The translations under genes were made by a program, and so were the position numbers. This document shows, piece after piece, positions 21,601-23,091 of a stretch of DNA of 23,091 bases. The notes beneath the pieces were generated by a model that saw only the letters and a program-made list of their open reading frames with translations, searched no databases and was not told the origin of the DNA. Position 1 is the stretch's first letter, and every line of letters starts with the position of its first letter. This stretch comes from a virus. Location: positions 1-23,091 of the IMG/VR virus record IMGVR_UViG_3300042401_000714; one strand, 5' to 3'.

Positions 21601-23091
21601 AGGAGGAGTAGCAGGACCTACATTCGTATTAACTAGCGATATAGGTTCAATGGATATTATAATAGAAGTTGGAAGTGGAGCCCCTTGGACAGATCCTATA
21701 GTTTATCACAATGGTACTAAACTTATATTAGGACATACTAATAGAGTTACTCAAACTTCTAGTGCTACTAATTCCATAACATGTAATACTACTAGTGGCA
21801 TGGAAGTAGGTGAACCAATTGTGTTTAGCAATACAATTTTTGGTGGTGTTATAGATCCCCAAGTAATCTATTATATTAAAACAATTATTGATGCTAATGA
21901 ATTTACTATTTCTGAAACACTCGGGGGTGCAGTATTAGTATTGACTAATGCAGCCGGTGGTGCGATTGGCATTACTAATGACTATGCCTTTGGTATAGCA
22001 GATAACGGCACGTCAGCAAAAATAATATTTGCGGCACAATATGATGATACTGCAGATTATCTAACCTATACTGTATTTGGTGAAACATTCCCAGACCAGT
22101 ATGGATATACTATACCAGAAGTACAAATAATTGAAGGTAACGGGTCAATTGGGCCATTTGCTCTAACCAACTATATTGGTGATGATAACCCATTAAATGC
22201 AGTAGTAGAAATTAATGGAGTTCGTATTACTGACACAGAATACACAATTAACGATACAGCAGATACATTGACTTTTACTACATTAACTCCATCATCTAGC
22301 GATACTATTGCAGTAACAAGTTATAATCTAACAGAACGTCAAGCTTTTAATACTCAGTATGATATAACAGGAACTACTGTTTCATCCATTGTCAATATTA
22401 ATAATGAAATAACAGCACCCATAGTAACAACCTATGTTACTGCAACCACAGCAGGTACTAATTTATTAACTTGTAGCGATACTAGTGGATTCATTGTAGA
22501 TCAAACAATTATATTTCAAGGAACATCATTTGGTAATGTGTTAACAAACGGCACCGTGTACTACGTAAAATCAGTAACATTCCCGTATGATGGTACATTT
22601 ACTATTTCATCAACATTGGGCGGCACAACATTTACATTGACGACTGGTTCTGGGGTTATAATATCATATGTAGGTGGACAACCTGCAGTACGTGTTACTA
22701 CTAGTAGCCCGCATGGATTAGCTTCTCCGACAGCAAGTGACGAATTAATAAGAATAGACGGTACTTTGGGCTCAATTCAATTGAACAACAATACTTACTA
22801 TGTCCACGTGATTAACGACACACAAATTGATTTGTATAATACACCATACTTGTCTGCCATAGGTGATGTCAATGATCCGGTTACAAGTATATCTTCATAT
22901 ACATCAGGTGGTTATTTGTGGATAGATGAAATATTTGTAGTTGATAGTATTTGGGAACAAAATAATGTTGACAGACTATGGGTTACTATTAACGGGTATC
23001 GTGTCCCGTCATCATCGTTGTACTTAAATGCTGATAATAACTTGAGTATTTTGGTATCAATTATTTCAACAGATGATATTACTATAACAAG
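6236..23091 (+). CDS. Giant modular baseplate-associated virion structural protein (3' end outside window)
   Basis: One frame runs from ATG at 6236 to the right edge without a stop: 5618 complete codons plus two bases. The N-terminus (MATRIRTLNFLPEIFKTTT) follows gp6 directly, where T4 has gp7/gp8, but I see no recognisable gp7 or gp8 similarity. The core has segments I recall from very large marine phage structural proteins: FYSWDSF...NFNQYYWIPEGP (residues 116-141), NQPPLFDILDNNGISFGD (from 757), GHDGS (1222) with LEFEKRIYNNLK, DSLCGVDESG (3167), RPRQSFFVDR (3195) and YINEVKPYH (3442). It contains an FG-GAP propeller (about 2259-2893) and an Asp-box propeller (about 4606-4871), plus many small beta modules after 3450. 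There is no signal peptide, membrane segment, protease or glycosidase signature. It is rich in Thr, Asn, Ser, Tyr and acidic residues. The likely role is a wedge-attached arm or fibre that binds the host surface; this is inference from position and modules. Confidence 0.88.
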   Translation, partial: MATRIRTLNFLPEIFKTTTNSQFLNATLDQIVDQPNTKRIQGYIGSRFGYGVNAKNYYVTEPTKTRTDYQLDPGVVFLKKDTSTAQDFISYPGIIDGLKLEGALTGDNNRLFTSEFYSWDSFTDLDKIINFNQYYWIPEGPEAVTVSTETVYNATDYIITSTPNGYLVTATGQSQGSTNPSLTLLRGGTYTFNVNQASEFWIQGMPGITGYDPNQPNVQTRDVLGVDNNGAEVGIVTFTVPFKTAQDEYELPGNNRVDLVTTLLYANVDGVLLSSLTNGIDGITSIDGLTLMFYNNENETTFYTITYTGDITDPTITLVAGTTIPVEENITANFGTEYIGRTFYRTTGSVITLIPYLSAILDTLYYQDGTSSNKVGQIRLISSNTTNRIDVLTDIIGQANYTSPNGVVFTNGLKVILSGEIYPVSYENIRFYVEGVGTAIELIPVTDFVAPEPFTQGTYIPFDTTPYDIGNFDVNLYIPVLQDYITIARNSIDKNPWSRSNRWFHIDVINATATYTNNPELATLYATPDNKANRPIIEFYPNLRLFDAGVVGKPPIDFIDFRTTDAFNDVTGVAGQESYYPDVEVYTAYTGSIVGTTGTSTTISILSSAVTGAFQVGQYINDSTNVLPRNSQITAITGTTTLTLTVSWVGSQTIVSTSNESSFIANDIQNDSYSVFDGARIVFAADTTLNVRNKIYVVRFSTLVFGDTPVITLTEAEDGLVLTDEQTFAFRGYNYQGMDFHFDGTNWQESQQKTTVNQPPLFDILDNNGISFGDRDIYVGTSFAGNKLFAYGIGSGIDDPVLGFPLTYSSIDNIGDISFDVSLNSESFNYVSGTVPITQKVNTGYVYNYSDLTTSTRQLGWQTAVGPSVQYQIFEFDYFAANPTTTYTCDIAKLANTDSPWPTIQLFVNNKIQYSSDYTVETTATQTIVTFSVPNPEIDTVVEILLLSDQVSETAYYSIPINLNNNPLNEDIVSVNVGDIRGQYQSSFYNNPNTTGNVFGANNYRDLGNMVPYGNRIIQNSASLVLPGAFLRKQNQNLFNALMYNGREYITFKTLLVDTINTTDFTERLSPATMLDNALDVITSAKTDSNSFFWSDMLPSKAAYITNTYSFANALDVSIYPLSKIYNFATANYNGVLVYLTNTLGIITQLINGVDYTISSDSPSLTVTLDLAPGDQITIKEYNQTYGSYIPNTPTKLGLYPSTIPTVILDTAYYQPTYFIVGHDGSYNKLYGDYIDGVLIDFRDQVLLEFEKRIYNNLKLSNVIPIQEYEVLPGFFRDTDYSYDEILQIYSTSFLDWVGQNRINYKTQFYSANNEFTYNYNQSGNKINREVIPQGYWRGVYEYFYDTSTPDTSPWEMLGFTDQPTWWETRYGPSPYTSDNLVLWNDLAQGIDWNNGNPVVIPQAIRPELLQVLPVDSEGNIVSPFVSIVGNYSNTSFNRDWIVGDVGPAEFSYRRSSSWPFDLMRILALTKPAEFFNLGVDIDNYKFNEEFNQYLVNDRSHLVISDVEIYGNGTAKTSYINWIVDFEKQVGIDATTNITDLLYNVDVRLVYRLAGFSDKNLLRFYVEKSTANSNNSSLLIPDESYQVLLYDNQPFDKIVYSGVVVQLTNTGYKVYGNSQTNAYFKILAPKINGNYERVSVQGLSVQLARDYYTTPEVVAYGTEFITVQQVSQFLEGYGRYLASQGVLFDQIESGLTVSWRQMVAEYLYWAQSGWEVGSIVNINPASNLISINKDSYIVQPLTLQRQNFILNQNLYPIQSTDLSVIRDGTLFTAQPLNQGDTVAYGQFNISNFEHGIVFDNVTVFDDVIYNLITGLRQNRITLRGAKTAEWNGTIDAQGFVLNQDNVLDWDKTVKYTTGSIVKYKNKYWIALTIIQPKELFEEREWKETDYNEIQKGLLPNTSTRSYESTIYYDVNRANLENDADLLSFSLIGYRPRDYLALVDLTDITQINVYKNFIKNKGTLNAASAFKGANLPQGGINYDIYENWAIKSGEFGGVLNSNFIDFKLNQNLLTGNPSIVGLTNGITTAGVQQEVPLYSLYNYGRPVTSTDVLPLLPTDTPSTLFPYAGYANFNDMRIAAYYYFNLANSTSPRGVLTPLSELYVGQYVWIADYQGTWQVMTPASLGAVVFAKNNLNGTATITFNNPHGLTKYQPFAIVNFNDSLNGYYIVNTVIDLNSVLVNVTLAPSITIVTGQGIGFRFQSQRVDNPSDIIDLPLLNTEFVKNKVWVDTNNDGDWAVYRKSINYTYDSELVKDGSESFGSAVAYTDTLGYLIGDADAGVTYRYSFNVLFDRYDLKQTLTGVASFGTTITYANDIFVVSQPTGTPEVYVYQLVVNTTVDELQSLQSAISAPGGVTEWGRAIAISGDTNWLYISAVTSSTSLVYVYRYSTVTEEYEQSATIDLGLTNADNFGYSLSTDYYGDTVIIGTPDQNYDGSTENWGYTYVYDRTVQNFEAQYTSITYVPQPFTLAWTPSTTSITVTASDATLDRFTCASSSSLVIGDPITFTGTVFGGIALNTVYYVLAKPSGTTFTISTTRGGSTLQLNNGSGSMTATQQDTPLYVSVNGTLIDDSTYFNIGSTITIVQGLNAGDIITVSSNNFVLAQTLTTENTPRIGVQFGTSVDTNTYATEILVGAPFELNSQNQEGVVYRYTNGGGKYGMIIGTTATNITTTRTILVNGYMVVLTAGNATVVATAINQANITNLQATAVDGKLIISLLDNALASPNDKLNVTVLDTATWSELGFSTYTQTQVITDPHVQGTTQFGNVVKFNEFNSFVVSAPTATRYQATTFDSTDDEDYDNDTLFDNNTTQWIDTYANAGAVYMFDYLSVYNESLINCGNFVYAQSTNDINEIYGSQPMYGHAVEFNASRVVIGTPNFKPDTVAGQIITYFNSIGAPDWSVYRSSSPIVDINRIQNIQLYSAITNDTLDNLDYIDPLQGKILGSVRENIDVVSNVDPAGYNSPNNTQGSMVWGSSQVGQIWFNTSTTRFVNYHQNDIVYNSKWWGQIFPGSDVTVYSWITSNTLPISYAGPGTPYNVDTYSIEYTLNATGVLTPVYFYWVRNTNIIFTLRGKTLADSIIQSYIASPINSGISYFVPLEQDIFALYNCANNINANDTVLHIGYSTGTNDDVSHSLYNLIRTNYADDFLPGLPTTNGADVPESLYDRMLDSLCGVDESGAVVPDPFLPKPVQYGIYARPRQSFFVDRLLALKNYLTYANEILSQYPISETRRSLFLFTEGATNPSTVDNPNWSGSVLPFYATPDYWYYINWWATGYDDNTKSALQVPIYADLATINATAGLIVTVAANGDGKSETYVYTNLNTWDRIGLQDGTIEFSSNLWDYATARLGFGDNFFDTTPYDTYPSQETRSIVRALNEEIYTNELLIFRNKSLILLFEFIQSETIESQNYLPWLNKTSFMDVGHTIRELLPLEVFQSDNQDFLAGYINEVKPYHVVIKEFLFKYTGSDLYAGTITDFDLPAQYNTDIQQFITPELVYSNPSGANQYLPSDPIWETAPYSEWFNNYGLGITGVDDYQITVLASYVSLNSPAMAVDNAYGFPINGTILIGDELIGYSNVNRSNNTLSGLTRGVNGTPVTVHIPGEIITINLPAILVLNGGRGYAEPPRVVAYIDTTIYPEPRRVAVLQVVMNLDSILRVDVIDPGDGYAVLPEIIIDPSVSVTFTSDDVNLLSNTISLPSPLLQTGDLITYTIGTSTTPVGGLDVDQYYYVNVLESTPTFVVALYTTYRDAINDSDRVILFDTGLGVNNVLNVSARASCVSTSLPIRENQITLRFDRTTYNSELTDWVGGAFYGSFYAGLYNNSERIASSSIGLQSTQPDIDTILASAAGAVFEIEDVTNVEVIIWSSRTRIVSAINTSTNVITITASDGGASLINSDSITNPTIGFYIGMPIKFIGAVTGNITVETTYYIKSLVDGNKFTLSASISSGVPGAVLSMAGTILGSAGLTGYVGEVTNTAVVTIFYPGILTATATSSITNGISVPLTGSGLGGTTGFYTNLPVFFVGTVFGGVIENERYYVTTVIDDETFTMSTTEDPVMVSVTNTTASTDYITCDDATGLSFNDPIIFNSMSVSGSAVSTFGNIADGTIYYVSAIINDTNFQISTVPNGGTFGLADQAAGTGTGCTGTNQKDIVQLTTATGSMTCNVGLPVSPGQVTGQEFTFYPTSATTVSSPAFTQGNLITRTIKNALADGDYLSLESETGGTTNMYVNMPVRVAASYGGLSTGTTYYVVNIGTVTTEVIQTTSANVLISTGTAGFYVDMPITFTGSTLGGTIENTLYFVKTVNVNGTDFTITDSQGGATLALSNDTGSMTVTGAPYIKVSATLGGGVLALSNASTSTTLTQYPTSSPSFDVSWILGGYSVDITGAGAGYAINNTFTVLGTALGGTTPTNNLVMTVNTIGTNGQVTSLINSGTPPEIVEQYYLKVISTTECEVYSDSQLQIPVTGINFPFTAGDYALLPEPFYFNQSIVKYNNRVYQCIISNNDTEFIFGKWEELRSDSRKLNALDRIVGYYQPTINMPGLDLTQLVDGIIYPNSTYKDNAFPPSEEYTLDTILQDQLFSPTEVDVTSILWNGTTYFAPANSPTYSDITYSTTGTTWLSNKVAGQPIALTDIVYANSKYVMSSQNNVTPILVSIDGIVWTTAGLESGSVSIDNTSLNSVAYFNGIYVAVGDNIVSSGDAYIWLERYRFTDMVLYGVSAITINNFDGFIAVGVGPDYSVIPTITQSVILKSLDGILWTNITPSASAETLYGASSGNNTIVVVGNNGAIFTSINGSNWNDISTGSANLRDIVYSDSLGLFVIVGESGFIGTYDGSTFSVETSGTTENLNSVIWNSDLSEFIVTGNNNVILKSINGIDWTISNIFVTDPTVYDVQGDAFTSGYGPEELVPGVVTDNLTMVVTTRPGTNWDVATYQHVGYNVVSTTLTPITNGQLIFSFDGLVLIPAQLSVFQIDGTTGLATRLYYDSFTVDWLLKTITLVSALPIGDSLLVEVYEVGNGDQLEKSNSQTDPIRLNDVTGFNEIYLNCNYSATLTSGSGVIIPGTSPINVIATETDSTENSILCDDVRYFTINDQIIFYGDVFGGIVADTHYYVKTVSNVTNKITISETNPGGVAGPTFVLTSDIGSMDIIIEVGSGAPWTDPIVYHNGTKLILGHTNRVTQTSSATNSITCNTTSGMEVGEPIVFSNTIFGGVIDPQVIYYIKTIIDANEFTISETLGGAVLVLTNAAGGAIGITNDYAFGIADNGTSAKIIFAAQYDDTADYLTYTVFGETFPDQYGYTIPEVQIIEGNGSIGPFALTNYIGDDNPLNAVVEINGVRITDTEYTINDTADTLTFTTLTPSSSDTIAVTSYNLTERQAFNTQYDITGTTVSSIVNINNEITAPIVTTYVTATTAGTNLLTCSDTSGFIVDQTIIFQGTSFGNVLTNGTVYYVKSVTFPYDGTFTISSTLGGTTFTLTTGSGVIISYVGGQPAVRVTTSSPHGLASPTASDELIRIDGTLGSIQLNNNTYYVHVINDTQIDLYNTPYLSAIGDVNDPVTSISSYTSGGYLWIDEIFVVDSIWEQNNVDRLWVTINGYRVPSSSLYLNADNNLSILVSIISTDDITIT
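6773..6985 (+). other. Cupredoxin-like beta-sandwich module lacking metal ligands
   Basis: Residues about 180-250: PSLTLLRGGTYTFNVNQ, then SEFWIQGMPG, DVLGVDNNGAEVG and VTFTVPF. The order (R-G-x-T-Y-x-F, a W/F-I strand, G-V-x-x-N-G, T-F-x-V-P) matches a module of marine phage and bacterial surface proteins whose usual form has HPF and a final YYxCxxH. Here the histidine positions are replaced and the Cys/His end is missing, so metal binding is not expected. The fold is inferred. Confidence 0.45.
8402..10015 (+). other. Conserved core block I of the giant protein (NQPPLFD to GHDGS)
   Basis: Residues about 723-1260. It opens with FHFDGTNWQESQQKTTVNQ, followed by PPLFDILDNNGISFGD and VLGFPLTYSSIDNIGDISF. 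A strand-rich unit with VNNKIQYSSDYTVE comes next, then NIxN-type segments (FGANNYRDLGN, NSASLVLPGAFLRKQNQNLF), a second unit LINGVDYTISSD...DQITIKEYNQTYG, and GHDGSYNKLYGDYIDGVLID with LEFEKRIYNNLKL. The two 'NxG..Y' strand units here resemble the C-terminal ones at 22170-22330. Function unknown; conserved in the family as I recall it. Confidence 0.5.
11795..11899 (+). other. Chitin-binding-like (CBM5/12-type) small module, first copy
   Basis: Residues about 1854-1888 read KYTTGSIVKYKNKYWIALT, then a Pro-containing loop and EREWKETD. This follows the CBM5/12 plan: Y..G..V.Y....Y.A......P.....W. In that family the aromatic residues contact sugars, so a carbohydrate-binding or plain structural role is possible. 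The module is short and the assignment is by motif only. Confidence 0.4.
13660..13894 (+). repeat. FGG-YYV-TIS module inserted between propeller blades 4 and 5
   Basis: Residues about 2476-2553 carry GDPITFTGTVFGGIALNTVY, YYVLAKPSGTTFTISTTRGG and LNNGSGSM. This is the same module type as the units at 17830-19220 and 21420-22680, here alone inside the FG-GAP propeller. It is followed by a strand unit with VNGTLIDDSTYFNIG. Confidence 0.7.
14222..14490 (+). other. Flagellin-IN-like insert between propeller blades 5 and 6
   Basis: The stretch TILVNGYMVVLTAGNATVVA, TAINQANITNLQATAVDGKL, IISLLDNALASPNDKLNVTV and SELGFSTYT has the order of the flagellin 'IN' motif: a short strand pair, an AIN-x-A helix, a D-G-x-L strand and a closing G-F/L-S. 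Such units occur as surface insertions in flagellins and in phage fibres. Motif-level call. Confidence 0.4.
15182..16636 (+). other. Conserved core block II of the giant protein (RPRQ to KPYH)
   Basis: Residues about 2983-3467. A short aromatic unit (NDIVYNSKWWGQIF) is followed by VYFYWVRNTN, a YFVPLEQDIFALYNC strand pair, VPESLYDRMLDSLCGVDESG, VVPDPFLPKPVQYGIYARPR with QSFFVDRLLALKNYL, then YWYYINWWATGYD, EEIYTNELLIFRNKSL and YINEVKPYHVVIKEFLFKY. I recall these blocks together in very large marine myovirus structural proteins, with KPYH near the end of the constant part. Everything after about 16640 is repeat-type modules, so this probably marks the core's end. Confidence 0.55.
16850..17045 (+). 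other. GFP-IGDE-GLTRG module
   Basis: The unit AYGFPINGTILIGDELIGYS, then NNTLSGLTRGVNGTPVTVHIPG, matches a small beta module common in phage tail and fibre proteins: FPxxGxIxIxxExIxY...L.GLtRG..GT....H..G. Its role is structural or unknown. Confidence 0.45.
17062..17250 (+). repeat. GGxGYxxPPxV-type double strand module
   Basis: LVLNGGRGYAEPPRVVAYID is followed by RRVAVLQVVMNLDSILRVDV and IDPGDGYAVLPEIIIDPS. The first and last parts repeat the same G-x-G-Y...P pattern around a central A-V-x-Q strand, the usual build of this module in phage and bacterial surface proteins. A related GxGY unit lies at 19364-19528. Confidence 0.5.
17826..19221 (+). repeat. Array of diverged FGG-YYV-TIS modules (first block)
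   Basis: At least five units follow one plan: a T-ITC/ITI strand, G-x-P-I-x-F-x-G, FGG/TGN/YGG turn, N/T-x-YYV strand, an x-F-T-I-S strand, and G-S-M at the end. Their turns lie at 17975 (TGNITVETTYYI), 18299 (FGGVIENERYYV), 18515 (FGNIADGTIYYV), 18932 (YGGLSTGTTYYV) and 19085 (LGGTIENTLYFV). Unit length varies because some have insertions. DNA similarity between units is low, so the duplications are old. An unrelated Cys-containing insert (TGTGCTGTNQKD) sits in the third unit. Confidence 0.75.
19364..19528 (+). other. GxGY-type module (DITGAGAGYAINNTF)
   Basis: DITGAGAGYAINNTFTVLGT, then LGGTTPTNNLVMTVNTIG, QVTSLINSGTPPE. This G-x-G-Y, long-loop, A/V-x-V-strand, G-x-V/I-x-S plan recurs in large marine phage structural proteins. 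It separates the FGG-YYV array from the chitin-binding-like unit. Confidence 0.45.
19667..19920 (+). other. Chitin-binding-like module, second copy, and linked MPGLDL segment
   Basis: FYFNQSIVKYNNRVYQCIIS, then NNDTEFIFGKWEEL, has the Y..S.V.Y.N.VY......F..W order of a CBM5/12-like unit, as in the copy near 11800. It is followed directly by LNALDRIVGYYQPTINMPG, LDLTQLVDGIIYP and NAFPPSEE, a linker block I associate with the same marine protein family just before a propeller. Sugar binding is only a suggestion. Confidence 0.4.
19976..20900 (+). other. Asp-box (BNR/sialidase-type) beta-propeller
   Basis: Asp-box-like motifs (S-x-D/N-G-x-x-W) begin at 20051 (STTGTTW), 20177 (SIDGIVW), 20303 (SSGDAYIW, degenerate), 20468 (SLDGILW), 20588 (SINGSNW), 20705 (TYDGSTF) and 20828 (SINGIDW). 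Spacings are 42, 42, 55, 40, 39 and 41 residues. Between them are strands of the type FIVTGNNNVILKS, FVIVGESGFIGTY and IVVVGNNGAIFTS, the usual fourth-strand/Asp-box pairing. Seven units suggest a closed propeller. Residue range about 4581-4889. I see no obvious Arg triad or catalytic Tyr/Glu arrangement of sialidases, so binding rather than hydrolysis is likely. Confidence 0.72.
21420..22680 (+). repeat. Second block of FGG-YYV-TIS modules with an ING-Y unit
   Basis: Three more units have their turns at 21515 (FGGIVADTHYYV), 21839 (FGGVIDPQVIYYI) and 22529 (FGNVLTNGTVYYV), each with a following TIS strand (NKITISETN, EFTISETLGG, GTFTISSTLGG). Between the last two lies a different unit: NAVVEINGVRITDTEYTIND, TLTFTTLTPSSSDTIAVTSY, a strand plan related to those at 8950 and 9680. 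A similar one with FSFDGLVLIPAQLS is at about 21070. Confidence 0.72.
22682..23091 (+). other. PHGL module and unfinished ING unit at the window edge
   Basis: AVRVTTSSPHGLASPTASDE, LNNNTYYVHVINDTQIDLYN matches a 'PHGL...V..V.D.T.F.L' small module; an earlier one is at about 12638-12790 (TATITFNNPHGLTKYQPF, YYIVNTVID). It is followed by WIDEIFVVDSIW, then VTINGYRVPSSSLYLN and VSIISTDDITIT, a new ING-Y unit cut by the window end. The protein therefore continues in modular form past 23091. Confidence 0.6.

Noticed and set aside
6236-23091. Non-ribosomal peptide synthetase, adhesin or host giant protein instead of a phage gene
   Set aside because: There are no adenylation, carrier or condensation motifs, no signal peptide and no autotransporter or sortase signal. 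The position directly after gp25 and gp6 points to a virion protein.
1-23091. tRNA genes, integrase, transposase, origin or auxiliary metabolic genes
   Set aside because: Coding sequence fills the window apart from gaps of 25, 54 and 26 bases, none long enough for a tRNA, and none of the five proteins shows such motifs.

Overview
The window is AT-rich, almost fully coding on the + strand, and reads as a piece of the baseplate/tail module of a T4-like (contractile-tailed) phage of the marine type, such as cyanophages, pelagiphages and their uncultured relatives. The basis is a gp25-like wedge protein directly followed by a gp6-like wedge protein whose N-terminus has the conserved marine T4-like gp6 pattern, T4-type late-promoter-like ATAAATA motifs in two intergenic gaps, and a giant modular virion protein of a kind I associate with marine T4-like phages. 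I see no host marker, tRNA, auxiliary metabolic gene, integrase or insertion sequence, so the host cannot be named.

Layout: (1) 1-2299, the 3' part of a gene whose start lies upstream of the window. It begins with a repeat stretch resembling the spike part of a gp5-like hub protein, continues through a very long Ala/Gly/Thr/Ser-rich region and ends in a coiled coil. (2) 2325-2774, gp25-like. (3) A 54-base gap filled by a near-perfect hairpin with a late-promoter-like motif in its loop. (4) 2829-6209, gp6-like, 1126 residues, much longer than T4 gp6. (5) 6236 to the right edge, one uninterrupted reading frame of at least 5618 codons with no stop in the window. It takes up nearly three quarters of the sequence.

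The giant protein is the main point of interest. I read it through in frame. It has a long core (about residues 1-3450) with family-typical segments such as GHDGS, NQPPLFD, RPRQSFF and YINEVKPYH. A seven-bladed FG-GAP (integrin-type) beta-propeller sits inside that core, with other modules inserted between its blades. After the core comes a C-terminal string of small beta-rich modules: repeated FGG...YYV...TIS units, GxGY units, a chitin-binding-like YNNxxY...W unit, a second beta-propeller built from Asp-box repeats at about 40-residue spacing, and ING...Y units that continue past the window edge.

Working model (inference): the genes form a late transcription unit. The gp5-like product is part of the central hub/spike, gp25 and gp6 are the inner wedge, and the giant protein, in the place where T4 has gp7 and gp8, extends outward from the wedge as a baseplate-attached arm or fibre carrying many possible surface-binding domains.
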